From NCBI GenBank assembly GCA_045543495.1, contig JAZQMO010000019.1:40700-104699 (forward strand): a DNA stretch of 64,000 nt, in the 5' to 3' direction. A program made the translations under genes and the position numbers. Under the pieces are notes generated by a model. That model saw only the letters and a program-made list of their open reading frames with translations, did no database searches and was not told the DNA's origin. Position 1 is the stretch's first letter. Every line of letters begins with the position of its first letter. The stretch is from RGIG5579 sp045543495 (GTDB lineage: Bacteria; Bacillota; Clostridia; Oscillospirales; SIG627). Below are positions 1 to 7,930 of the stretch, in pieces.

Positions 1-40
1 CGATGCGGCAGACACCGCTTTTTCCTTCTGACATATTACC

Positions 41-694
41 TCAATTCTTTTTCACAAAGGGAAGTCGGGAAACGGGAATGGCGGCCACAAGGGTGATCAC
101 GGTCTCGGGAAGCATATAAAGCCCGTTGTATACCACGGAGTAAACAAGGGAAAGAGAAAAGCCCGAGAAGGTTTCCATGGCCCATTGGGAGATGGCAAAA
201 TCCTTGGCGGCGCTTTCCAAAAAGAACCATTCTGCCCAAGCCCCGTAGAAGATGGCACCGGAGAGCACGTGGAACAGGTAGCAAAGGGCACAGCCTAAGA
301 TCGAGCCCGAAACCAGCGCCTTTGCAGGGGAGAGGTGGCGAAAGACGCCTCCGAGCCCCACCGAGGTAAAGGCGAGAATGTAATCCAGAAGCAAAATGGC
401 AAAGGCCACTCCCACCGATCCCATATAGGAATCGGAATCGGGTAAAAACAGGCCCGAAACGGTCTTGAAGCCAATGGCCATCTGCAAGAGGGAATACACG
501 AAGGCACTGCCAAGACCCCAGCGAACGCCATACAGATAAGAGATCAGAACAAGGGGCAAAAGGCTTGCGATGGTGACGGTGCCGCCGAAGGGGAGGTTTA
601 AGAAGGGGATCCATTCGGATACCAGCGAAATGGCGCTGCCCAAGGCAATCAGCATTGCCGAGGTGACCAGCTTTTGTGTTTTGGTGTGATTCAT
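41..694 (-). CDS. thiT: Thiamine ECF transporter S component ThiT
   Basis: Substrate-binding membrane subunit of an energy-coupling-factor importer, taking up thiamine with the shared EcfAA'T module, which is not in this window. The 217-aa protein is almost wholly hydrophobic, with about six membrane segments, and begins with a short basic N-terminus (MNHTKTQKLV) followed by a first helix, as in ThiT. The assignment rests mainly on the family-like layout plus the TPP riboswitch directly upstream, which ties the gene to thiamine pyrophosphate. It is a single-gene unit with its own promoter and ends 40 bases from the window edge. A different vitamin S component is possible but unlikely given the riboswitch. 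Confidence 0.88.
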   Translation of the reverse strand: MNHTKTQKLVTSAMLIALGSAISLVSEWIPFLNLPFGGTVTIASLLPLVLISYLYGVRWGLGSAFVYSLLQMAIGFKTVSGLFLPDSDSYMGSVGVAFAILLLDYILAFTSVGLGGVFRHLSPAKALVSGSILGCALCYLFHVLSGAIFYGAWAEWFFLESAAKDFAISQWAMETFSGFSLSLVYSVVYNGLYMLPETVITLVAAIPVSRLPFVKKN

Positions 695-705
695 ACGACA
701 CTCCT

Positions 706-743
706 ATAAAAAAATTCGCACAGGACGGAAGTCCCGTGCGAAC
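706..743 (-). terminator. Intrinsic terminator of the thiT leader
   Basis: On the minus strand a GC-rich hairpin (GTTCGCACGGGACT / TCCTGTGCGAAT arms) is followed by a run of T. It sits between the TPP aptamer and the thiT start, as expected for the expression platform of a transcription-terminating riboswitch. Confidence 0.8.
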
Positions 744-763
744 GTGAATCTGTTCTCCATAAA

Positions 764-840
764 AACTCCCTACGCCGGTATTATCCATCTCAGGTGAAAG
801 GGTTTGCATTTCTGCATCTCAGCCGTAGCACCCCTGTTTT
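764..840 (-). promoter_or_regulatory. TPP riboswitch (THI element) upstream of thiT
   Basis: The minus strand carries the conserved THI-box blocks in order: GGGGTGCTACGGCTGAGATG, then ACCCTTTCACCTGA, then GGATAATACCGGCGTAGGGA. The CTGAGA and ACCTGAT-like cores and the terminal CGTAGGGA are diagnostic. Binding of thiamine pyrophosphate is expected to favour the downstream terminator and switch thiT off. Confidence 0.95.
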
Positions 841-862
841 TTCCGCTCTTGTGCGTAGCCTT

Positions 863-892
863 ATGATAACTTCTTTTTTTGGATTTGTCAAG
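863..892 (-). promoter_or_regulatory. Promoter of thiT
   Basis: TTGACA (892-887) and TATCAT (868-863) are separated by 18 bases on the minus strand, placing the start of transcription just ahead of the TPP aptamer. The element overlaps an in-frame TTG at 879 of the opposite gene, which argues against that TTG as a start. Confidence 0.75.
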
Positions 893-899
893 TAAAAAA

Positions 900-2270
900 A
901 TGAATGCAACTGAAAAATTATTATCCACCCTGCACCCCTTTCCTCCGCAGGAGGCTTTTTTTCGTGCCCGTGCACGGCGCATCGCCTACGGCGGGGCGAG
1001 AGGGGGCGGGAAGAGCTTTGCCATGCGAGCAAAGCTTGTGCTCCTTGCTCTGCGCTATCCCGGAATTCAGATCCTTCTGCTTCGGCGCACCTTTCCCGAG
1101 CTTCGGGAAAACCACATCAATCCCCTGCGCCGCTGGCTTTACGGCATTGCCACCTATCGGGATTCCACCAAGGAATTTCTGTTCCCCGGCGGCTCCCGCA
1201 TCAAGCTGGGCTACCTTTCGGAGGAGGGGGACGCCCTTCAGTATCAGGGTCAGGCCTATGAGGTCATCGGAATGGAGGAGGCCACGCAGTTTACGGAAAG
1301 TCAGTATTACGCCATGACCGAGTGCTGCCGCTTGGCGGGGCAGATGAAGGAAAAATTTGTGCCCCGTATGTATTTTACCTGTAACCCCGGCGGGGTGGGA
1401 CACGCTTGGGTCAAGCGCCTTTTCATTGATCGGGATTACCGAGCGGGGGAGGATGGGAGGGACTATGTTTTCATTCCCTCCACCGTTTATGACAACCGCT
1501 ATCTCATTCAGGAAAATCCCGAGTATGTGCGAAGCCTGGAGAGCCTGCCGCCCCTGCGCCGCCGAGCTATGCTGGACGGAGATTGGGATGCCTTCGAGGG
1601 GCAGTATTTCACGGAATTTGACCGTGCCAAGCACGAAATCGCCCCCTTTGCCATTCCCTCCCATTGGCATCGCTTTGCCGCCTTGGACTACGGCCTTGAT
1701 ATGACCGCCTGCCTTTTATTTGCCTACCCGCCCGATCAGAGCCGCCTTGTGGTATACGGGGAATTGTATGAGCCGGATCTTGTGCTCTCCCAAGCGGCGG
1801 AAAAGATCGTGGAAATGACCAAGGGGCAGAATCTGCGCTATGTCACTGCCTCTCCCGACCTTGCGGGGCGGCGGCAGGACGGGGGCAAATCGGGCTTTGA
1901 TATTCTGCAAAAGGGCGGGGTCAAGGGCCTTGTCAGCGCCGATAACGCCCGCATCCCCGGCTGGCGCAGAGTGCGGGAATTTTTGCGGGCCGAGGGAGAG
2001 GAGGGGGCGTATCTGGGCATCTTTTCCAATTGCCGAAACCTGCTTCGCACCTTGCCCTCCCTCACCTTTGACCCCATCAAGACCGAGGATGCCGCCCTGA
2101 CGCCCCACGAATATACCCACGCCCCCGATGCCCTGCGCTACGGTCTGTCCTCCCTGCCCTTTCTCCCCGGTGCCCCTTTGCCCAAAAAGGAAGAAAAATG
2201 GGATGTGGTGCAGTCCTTTTTCGGGAAGGAGCGCTCCCGCAGCGATTATCTTGGTTTTTTGAAAAAATAA
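900..2270 (+). CDS. Phage-type terminase large subunit, solitary
   Basis: DNA-packaging motor: N-terminal ATPase and C-terminal RNase H-like nuclease. The Walker A region reads GGARGGGKS near residue 35 and the Walker B/glutamate region EVIGMEEA. The nuclease acidic residues appear intact (AALDYGLD, SPDLAG, HAPDALRYG), and the length of about 456 aa is normal for the family. The start is taken at ATG 900; an in-frame TTG at 879 lies inside the thiT promoter, and no good SD precedes either. No portal, capsid, small terminase or integrase gene lies nearby, and the neighbours are metabolic genes. It may be a domesticated remnant or part of a dispersed gene-transfer-agent-like set. Confidence 0.85.
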   Translation: MNATEKLLSTLHPFPPQEAFFRARARRIAYGGARGGGKSFAMRAKLVLLALRYPGIQILLLRRTFPELRENHINPLRRWLYGIATYRDSTKEFLFPGGSRIKLGYLSEEGDALQYQGQAYEVIGMEEATQFTESQYYAMTECCRLAGQMKEKFVPRMYFTCNPGGVGHAWVKRLFIDRDYRAGEDGRDYVFIPSTVYDNRYLIQENPEYVRSLESLPPLRRRAMLDGDWDAFEGQYFTEFDRAKHEIAPFAIPSHWHRFAALDYGLDMTACLLFAYPPDQSRLVVYGELYEPDLVLSQAAEKIVEMTKGQNLRYVTASPDLAGRRQDGGKSGFDILQKGGVKGLVSADNARIPGWRRVREFLRAEGEEGAYLGIFSNCRNLLRTLPSLTFDPIKTEDAALTPHEYTHAPDALRYGLSSLPFLPGAPLPKKEEKWDVVQSFFGKERSRSDYLGFLKK

Positions 2271-2299
2271 TTGACATCCCCTCCATCTTTTGCTACACT
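2271..2299 (+). promoter_or_regulatory. Promoter of the QueG-like gene
   Basis: TTGACA (2271-2276), a 17-base spacer and TACACT (2294-2299) begin immediately after the terminase stop codon, so the next gene is transcribed independently. Confidence 0.7.
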
Positions 2300-2316
2300 T
2301 TTTTTCGGAGGGTGCT

Positions 2317-3099
2317 ATGTTGAAGGAATTTTTTGAAAGGGAAGGGATCTTCTGTTACGGAGAGATCCGAAAAGAAGCCCTTCGTGTGATAAACGAAAGG
2401 AAAATGCTTCGGGTCGAGGAGAAGCTGGGTGGGGTCGAAAGTGCGATCCTCTTTTTGATGCCCTATTATTCGGGGCAAAAGACCACCAATCTTTCGATTT
2501 ATGCCCAGCCCCGTGATTATCACCTGTTTGCCAACTCCCTTTCCCAAAGACTTTTGGAATACTGGAAGAAAAAGGGTCTTGAGGGCTCCTTTTTCCTCAC
2601 GGCCGATACTTCTCCTGTTGATGAGCGAAATGCCGCCCTGAAGGCGGGCCTTGGGGTGCTGGGGAAGCACGGCCTTTTGATCCACCCTCGTTACGGCTCC
2701 TTTGTGTTCATCGGTATTGTGTTTTTATCCAAGGCCATCTGTCCCCAAAAGGAAAAAGAGATCGCTTTTTGTCCACGCTGCGGTGCTTGTGTCTCTGCCT
2801 GTCCCACCCGCTTTTTGGAGGATGGGGGGGCGTGCCTTTCTGAGCTGACACAAAAAAAGCTTCTCACCGAAGAGGAGCTTGTCTTGGTGAAGAAGGCAGA
2901 TTGTAAATGGGGCTGCGATCTTTGCCAAAACGCCTGTCCCCTGAACCAAGGGGTGGAGAAAACCCCCATTCCCTTCTTTCGGGAGGATTTGCTGGAGGAG
3001 TTGACAGAAAAGACGCTGTCCTTTTCCGATGAAGACCTTGCCTCCCGTGCCTTTTTCTGGCGGGGGAGAGCTGTTTTGCGCCGAAATTTGGATCGTTAA
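2317..3099 (+). CDS. QueG-like epoxyqueuosine reductase family Fe-S protein
   Basis: The start is ATG 2317, preceded by CGGAGG; the product is about 260 aa. The segment DTSPVDERNAALKAGLGVLGK matches the active-site region of QueG, with a Ser/Pro-Val-Asp stretch and the AGLG-GK signature. Two 4Fe-4S binding groups follow: CPRCGACVSACP and CDLCQNACPLN. QueG reduces epoxyqueuosine to queuosine in tRNA with cobalamin. This protein is about 100 residues shorter than typical QueG, so it could be a compact relative with another substrate. A hairpin terminator follows, so the gene is monocistronic. Confidence 0.75.
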   Translation: MLKEFFEREGIFCYGEIRKEALRVINERKMLRVEEKLGGVESAILFLMPYYSGQKTTNLSIYAQPRDYHLFANSLSQRLLEYWKKKGLEGSFFLTADTSPVDERNAALKAGLGVLGKHGLLIHPRYGSFVFIGIVFLSKAICPQKEKEIAFCPRCGACVSACPTRFLEDGGACLSELTQKKLLTEEELVLVKKADCKWGCDLCQNACPLNQGVEKTPIPFFREDLLEELTEKTLSFSDEDLASRAFFWRGRAVLRRNLDR

Positions 3100-3138
3100 A
3101 CGGTAGACGACTTGGAATCGTCTGCCGTTTTTTGCATT
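3098..3138 (+). terminator. Intrinsic terminator after the QueG-like gene
   Basis: AACGGTAGACGA pairs with TCGTCTGCCGTT across a 7-base loop (CTTGGAA), followed by a T run. Confidence 0.85.
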
Positions 3139-3194
3139 TTTCTTTCCATTTTTGGCCATTTTCCGTTTGTTTTTTCCACGGAAGGGTCTAAATC

Positions 3195-3223
3195 TTGACG
3201 AAAAAAAGCACAAATGATATAAT
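3195..3223 (+). promoter_or_regulatory. Promoter of the phosphodiester glycosidase fusion gene
   Basis: TTGACG (3195-3200), a 17-base spacer and a perfect TATAAT (3218-3223), 28 bases before ATG 3251. Confidence 0.8.
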
Positions 3224-3250
3224 GTTCTTTCTCAAAAAAGGAGTAACGTG

Positions 3251-5596
3251 ATGGAAAAAAGGCTTGTGTTTTGTGAAAAAGGCCGCAAAGAGGGATCCTT
3301 TTTCCGTAAGGCTTTGGTGGGGGATGTTCTCTTTAACAGCTTTTATCACCGTGAATTTGAAATCAATTTTGCCAAAAAGGGCAGATCCAAAACCGCAGGG
3401 ATAGACCGCACCGCCGCCTTTCTTTTGGCGAAAGGTCTTTTGTCCGAGGAGGAGCTTTCCTCCTATTACGATGCCCTTTTTTCTCTTTTTACCTTGGATT
3501 CCATTCACGATTTTGACTCCTGTTCCATTGAAGAGCTGTATGCCCTTTTGACCCGAAAGAGGGAAGAAATTTTGGGCAGAGAGCGCCTTTTGCAGGGCTT
3601 TCTTTTGGCCGCTTCGGAGAGCACACCCCTTTCCTTGAAAACGGGGATTGACCAAAGGGTGCGGATCCATACGCTTTTAAGAGAAAAGGAGTATCTTTTC
3701 ATCGCCCTTACCGAGCCTCGGCTTTTTGCCACGGCAAAGGAGCAGCTTTCCCCTTATGAAACAGAAAAAAAGATCCTTTGGATCGTGTCCGACGGGGGAG
3801 AAGAAGGCCTTCCCACCAAGGAACAGATCAAAGCCCTTTTGGGCACAGAGGCGGTCACGGCGCCCTTGAAAAAGGGAACCCTTTCCCTTGAAGGGGAGGC
3901 TTCTGCCGAAAATGCCGCTCTGCTTGTTTTTGGAGAATCGGGGCTTTTGGATTGCAGAGGGCTTCTTCTTGACAGCGGTGTATTTTGCCTGCCCCGCGGC
4001 TATTTTGCTTCGGCTTTGGCAGGGCAAACGGGGCTTTCCCGCCCCGTGGCGGTGTATGTTCCCGCAGGGTACGATATCCTTCCCTTCGTTCCCATCACCA
4101 CCCCCACCCGCCTTCATTACCTGATCCTGGCAAAGCTTCATTCCCGCTTCGGAGATGGGGTATATGCCCTTTCCCTTGAGGAGCTTTACGGGCGCTACCC
4201 CGAATATTTTTTCAATGTATATGAAACCTCCTTGCAGGATCGCTCGGAGAAGGCTCTCCCTGCCTTTTCTCCCGAGAAAAGGGAAAAGCGCAGTCCCGAG
4301 GAGCTTTATGAGGAGAAGAAATGTGCCATCTCAGAGCATTTTGCCTCTCTTTCGGGCTGTCGCTATTTTGAGCGATTGTTCACCGAGGAGACAAGCGGCA
4401 TCAAGGGGAAGATCCTGGTTCACGGCGTGGCCGTCAAATCGCAAGAGGCTCGGGTGATCCCCTGCGGCGAAAAGACCTCTCTGCGAGAGAGGATCGCTTC
4501 CCTCGGCTTTGAGGGAACGGCCGTTTCCTCCAATTTTCTCTTCTTTTTGACTCCCAAGCTTGCCACCCTCTATAACGATCTGCGCTCCTCCCGCCCTCGG
4601 GAGAGGGCACAGGTGGATGCGGGGCACTTGGATTATCTTTTGGAATACCGTGAGGGAAAGAGGGTAGAGACCTTCCCTCTGTTTGATAAAACCTGCATCG
4701 CCCTGAAGGAAAACGGAGAATTTGCCTTCTTCCATTTCCGCTTGGGCGGCGGCAAAATGCAGCTGGGAGAACGTGAGATCTCTTGGAAAAAAGAGGATGT
4801 GGATCCCGAGAAGCCCGCTTCCTTGCCCGTTTGCATCTTCACCCCGTACCTGTCTTTGGAGGATGAGAGGGCCGATCGGGAGCAGTACACCAAGGCAGTG
4901 GGAGAAGGCCGAGTGAATTTCGTTCTGATTCAGGATCGCATCACCTGTATCCGTGAGGGAGATGTGCTCCTTCCCGGAATGGGCGTTGTGGTGAGTCTGG
5001 AACGGGCTCGGGGGCTTTCTCTCTTAAAAGCCCTTGGCGCAAAGCCCTTGGAGGATGGCTATTATTCCCCCGAAGGGCTCGGCTTTGATCTTTGTCTGGA
5101 TCCCCCCGAGGGCATGGCAAGGCAGGATTGGGATGGCGTCAAGTGGGCCTTTGGCGGCGGCCTTTCCCTGATCCTCGATGGCGTTGGCCTTTGCGACGGC
5201 GACCATATGGAATCTTGGTTCCGCCGAGACGGATGGACTACCCCTCTCTCTCGCCAAACGCAGGAATCCACCCTCCACAGCCTCGTCAAGCACCCCCGTA
5301 CCGCCGTGGGCAATACCAAAAACGGAGAGCTTGTGATTTTGGTCTTTTCCGGCAGAACCGCCTTTTCCGACGGAGCGGATTACGGAGAAATGTGCCGCAT
5401 TGCCCGTATTCTCTGTCCCGATATTCAGAATTTAATGAATGTGGACGGCGGCGGCTCCGCAATGCTTGGCCTTGCTTACAATGGGAGCTTTACGGAATTG
5501 AGCCTGCCCTCCACCTCAACGGGCAGCACCGCAGGGCAGGTCAGACCCATTCATACAACATTATTTGTCCCCATCAAGGACGGAAAGAAGAACTGA
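3251..5596 (+). CDS. Large protein with C-terminal phosphodiester glycosidase (NAGPA/DUF2233) domain
   Basis: The start is ATG 3251 after AAAAAGGAG; an in-frame GTG lies just before it. The C-terminal third carries the NAGPA-type signature: HPRTAVGNTKNGELVILVF followed by NLMNVDGGGSAMLGL. These are the family's HPRT and D-GGGS motifs for cleaving sugar-1-phosphodiesters. The first ~500 residues match nothing I recognise. There is no signal peptide or membrane helix, so the protein appears cytosolic, whereas most bacterial relatives are exported. It ends 1 bp before a phosphohexomutase gene, suggesting a shared sugar-phosphate role. The other NAGPA-type gene in the window (18033-18968) is membrane-anchored and much shorter. 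Confidence 0.75.
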   Translation: MEKRLVFCEKGRKEGSFFRKALVGDVLFNSFYHREFEINFAKKGRSKTAGIDRTAAFLLAKGLLSEEELSSYYDALFSLFTLDSIHDFDSCSIEELYALLTRKREEILGRERLLQGFLLAASESTPLSLKTGIDQRVRIHTLLREKEYLFIALTEPRLFATAKEQLSPYETEKKILWIVSDGGEEGLPTKEQIKALLGTEAVTAPLKKGTLSLEGEASAENAALLVFGESGLLDCRGLLLDSGVFCLPRGYFASALAGQTGLSRPVAVYVPAGYDILPFVPITTPTRLHYLILAKLHSRFGDGVYALSLEELYGRYPEYFFNVYETSLQDRSEKALPAFSPEKREKRSPEELYEEKKCAISEHFASLSGCRYFERLFTEETSGIKGKILVHGVAVKSQEARVIPCGEKTSLRERIASLGFEGTAVSSNFLFFLTPKLATLYNDLRSSRPRERAQVDAGHLDYLLEYREGKRVETFPLFDKTCIALKENGEFAFFHFRLGGGKMQLGEREISWKKEDVDPEKPASLPVCIFTPYLSLEDERADREQYTKAVGEGRVNFVLIQDRITCIREGDVLLPGMGVVVSLERARGLSLLKALGAKPLEDGYYSPEGLGFDLCLDPPEGMARQDWDGVKWAFGGGLSLILDGVGLCDGDHMESWFRRDGWTTPLSRQTQESTLHSLVKHPRTAVGNTKNGELVILVFSGRTAFSDGADYGEMCRIARILCPDIQNLMNVDGGGSAMLGLAYNGSFTELSLPSTSTGSTAGQVRPIHTTLFVPIKDGKKN

Positions 5597-5597
5597 T

Positions 5598-7019
5598 ATG
5601 ATCAAATTTGGAACCGGTGGCTGGAGAGCCATCATCGGAGATGAATTTACAAAAGCAAACATTCAGCTTTTTGCCAAGGCCATGGCGGAAAAAATGAAGG
5701 CCGAGGGCTGTGCCGAGCAGGGCCTTGTTTTGGGATACGACCGCCGCTTTTTATCCAAGGAGACCGTCAAGTGGATCTGCGAGGTGATGGCGGTGGAGGG
5801 GATCCATTGCTATTTTGTGTGCCGCAGTGTGCCCACCCCTCTTATTATGAACCACGTAACAAAGTATGATCTTCCCTACGGCCTTATGGTCACCGCCAGC
5901 CACAATCCCTCCCTGTATAACGGCATCAAGGTGTTCACCCGCGGCGGCCGTGATGCAGACGAGAATCAGACCCGTGATATTGAAGCCTATATTGAAAAGG
6001 TGGAAAAGTCGGGAGAAGCGATCCTGACCATGGAGTATGAAAAGGCACTGGCCGAGGGACACGTCACCGAATTTTACCCCATGAATGAGTATGTGGATGA
6101 TATTATGGCCAAAATCGATACCAAGGCCATCCGCTCCGCTCAGCTGCAGATCGTTTTGGATCCCATGTACGGCGTGGGGAAGACCGCTCTGACCACCATT
6201 CTCACCTCCTGCCGCTGTGACGTGGAGGTGATCCGTGAGGAGCACGATACCCTCTTCGGCGGCAAAATGCCCGCCCCTTCCGAGGATCGCTTGAATCTGC
6301 TTAAGACCACCGTGGTGGATCACGCCTACGATATGGGCCTTGCCACCGATGGAGATGCCGACCGCTTGGGCGTCATTGACGATGAGGGCAATTACCTCCA
6401 TCCCAATGACATTCTCGTTCTTCTGTATTATTATCTTTTGGAATACAAGGGCTGGAAGGGCCCCGTGGTGCGCAATCTTGCCACCACCCACCGTCTGGAT
6501 GCCTTGGCTGAAAAATACGGCGAGAAGTGCTATGAGGTGCCCGTTGGCTTCAAGCATATTTCTGCCAAAATGGCCGAAACGGGAGCCGTCATCGGCGGTG
6601 AGTCCTCGGGAGGCCTGACCGTAACGGGTCACGTGAAGGGGAAGGACGGAGTTTACGCCGCATCCCTCTTGGTGGAAATGGTTGCCGTAACGGGAATGAA
6701 GCTTTCTGCTCTTTTGAGAAAGATCCGTGAGGAATTTGGCGATCCCTATATGGAGGAGACCTCCTTCCGCTTCTCTGCCGAAAAGAAGGCGGAGCTGATG
6801 AAGCGCCTGTTTGAGGACAAGGAGCTTCCCGATTTCAAGTCCTATGAGATCGACCACGTGTCGTATCTTGACGGCTGCAAGATCTTCTTTGCCTGCGGTG
6901 GCTGGGCCATCATCCGTTTTTCGGGAACCGAGCCCATTATCCGTGTGTTCTGCGAAATGAAGCGCAAGGAGGATACCGTTAAGATCTGCCGCATCATTCA
7001 GAACCATTTTGACCTGTAA
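5598..7019 (+). CDS. Phosphoglucomutase/phosphomannomutase family protein
   Basis: Interconverts hexose 1- and 6-phosphates, feeding nucleotide-sugar synthesis. All four signature loops are visible: phosphoserine loop TASHNPSLYNGIK, metal loop DGDADRLG, sugar-specificity loop GGESSGG and phosphate-binding loop RFSGTEPIIRV. The 473-aa length is normal for the alpha-D-phosphohexomutase superfamily. ATG 5598 is preceded by GGACGGAAAG and lies one base after the previous stop, so the two genes are co-transcribed. A strong hairpin closes the transcript. Sequence alone does not separate glucose from mannose specificity. Confidence 0.92.
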   Translation: MIKFGTGGWRAIIGDEFTKANIQLFAKAMAEKMKAEGCAEQGLVLGYDRRFLSKETVKWICEVMAVEGIHCYFVCRSVPTPLIMNHVTKYDLPYGLMVTASHNPSLYNGIKVFTRGGRDADENQTRDIEAYIEKVEKSGEAILTMEYEKALAEGHVTEFYPMNEYVDDIMAKIDTKAIRSAQLQIVLDPMYGVGKTALTTILTSCRCDVEVIREEHDTLFGGKMPAPSEDRLNLLKTTVVDHAYDMGLATDGDADRLGVIDDEGNYLHPNDILVLLYYYLLEYKGWKGPVVRNLATTHRLDALAEKYGEKCYEVPVGFKHISAKMAETGAVIGGESSGGLTVTGHVKGKDGVYAASLLVEMVAVTGMKLSALLRKIREEFGDPYMEETSFRFSAEKKAELMKRLFEDKELPDFKSYEIDHVSYLDGCKIFFACGGWAIIRFSGTEPIIRVFCEMKRKEDTVKICRIIQNHFDL

Positions 7020-7027
7020 AAAAGAAC

Positions 7028-7068
7028 GCTTGGGGCATCTTCCGAAAGGAAGGTGCCCCAAGCTTTGT
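7028..7068 (+). terminator. Intrinsic terminator after the phosphohexomutase gene
   Basis: A 16-bp stem beginning GCTTGGGGCATC closes on a GAAA loop and is followed by TTTGT. Confidence 0.85.
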
Positions 7069-7089
7069 CGGTGGCAGCGGAAAATGCAG

Positions 7090-7118
7090 TTGACAGAAAA
7101 TGCGGGAGCCTTTATAAT
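7090..7118 (+). promoter_or_regulatory. Promoter of a small membrane protein gene
   Basis: Consensus TTGACA (7090-7095), a 17-base spacer and TATAAT (7113-7118). Confidence 0.85.
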
Positions 7119-7146
7119 GGAAGAAACCAAGAAAGGAGTTTTCATT

Positions 7147-7701
7147 ATGACAGATCAACAAATGGTGGAACAAAGAGAAAATGTATTGGCAGGAACCGTC
7201 GGTGCCATCCTGTTTTCCTTGGCAGGGGGTATTTTGTGGTTCTTATTGTATCAGGTAGGCTTTATGGCAGGACTCAGCGGCCTTGTGGGCGTGATCTGCG
7301 CCATTAAGGGCTATTCGATCTTTGCCAAAAAGGAAAGTGTAAAGGGCATTGTCATTGCCATCCTCTGTGCCGTTGCCGTAATGGTTTTGGCTTGGTACCT
7401 GTGCCTTTCTTTGGATGTATATAAGGCGCATCAGGATTGGTATGCCAACGGTGAGATCGATTACACCATCGGCTTTGCCGAGGCTGTGAGCGGGGCTTAT
7501 ATGTACCTGACCGAGGCGGATATTGCTCTGGCTTATTTTAAGGATCTTGGCATCGGCCTTCTGCTTTGCGTGGTGGGTGCTTACCGCTTTGTGATCGATG
7601 CGGTTCGCCGTGTGAAGCAGGAGAAAAAACTTGCTGAGGAAAATCCCGCAGCAGAGACTCCCGTGAATGAGATTCCCCCGCAGGACGATCCCCGAGTATG
7701 A
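7147..7701 (+). CDS. Small integral membrane protein of unknown function
   Basis: I do not recognise this 184-aa protein. The start is ATG 7147, with AGAAAGGAG just upstream and a consensus promoter before it; longer in-frame starts would run through that promoter and terminator. It has about four membrane segments: near residues 15-35, 38-55, 68-90 and 130-150. The C-terminal tail is charged, soluble and proline-rich. It is monocistronic, with a hairpin terminator after it. Confidence 0.75.
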   Translation: MTDQQMVEQRENVLAGTVGAILFSLAGGILWFLLYQVGFMAGLSGLVGVICAIKGYSIFAKKESVKGIVIAILCAVAVMVLAWYLCLSLDVYKAHQDWYANGEIDYTIGFAEAVSGAYMYLTEADIALAYFKDLGIGLLLCVVGAYRFVIDAVRRVKQEKKLAEENPAAETPVNEIPPQDDPRV

Positions 7702-7737
7702 AAAAACAAAAAAGATGCAGAACGGACAAACCGAGCA

Positions 7738-7763
7738 AAAAGCAAGGGGAAGCCTTGCTTTTC
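7738..7763 (+). terminator. Intrinsic terminator
   Basis: AAAAGCAAGG pairs with CCTTGCTTTT across a GGAAG loop, 37 bases after the small membrane protein gene. Confidence 0.7.
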
Positions 7764-7845
7764 GGTTACCCGAAGGCGTACAAGAAAACGCCGAGAGGCG
7801 AGGTTTGTTGGTAGCATCAAATCAGTATTACGGTTTTCATCAAAA

Positions 7846-7892
7846 AAGGATTCTTCGGAAGTATTGTTCCAAAGAATCCTTTTTGTTTTATG
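7846..7892. terminator. Bidirectional intrinsic terminator
   Basis: AAAAAGGATTCTT pairs with AAGAATCCTTTTT, with poly-A on the left and poly-T on the right, so it can stop transcripts from both sides. It serves the lipoprotein gene on the minus strand and any read-through from the left. Confidence 0.75.
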
Positions 7893-7930
7893 ATGGGAAG
7901 AAGCGGTCTGCGCTTTTTCACATCCCCTTT

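Noticed and set aside
900..2270. Prophage
   Set aside because: Only a terminase gene is present; no integrase, attachment site, structural or lysis gene lies in the surrounding 7 kb.
5751..7145. 464-aa frame on the minus strand opposite the phosphohexomutase
   Set aside because: No SD, no family motif, and His/Gly-rich composition typical of an antisense shadow.
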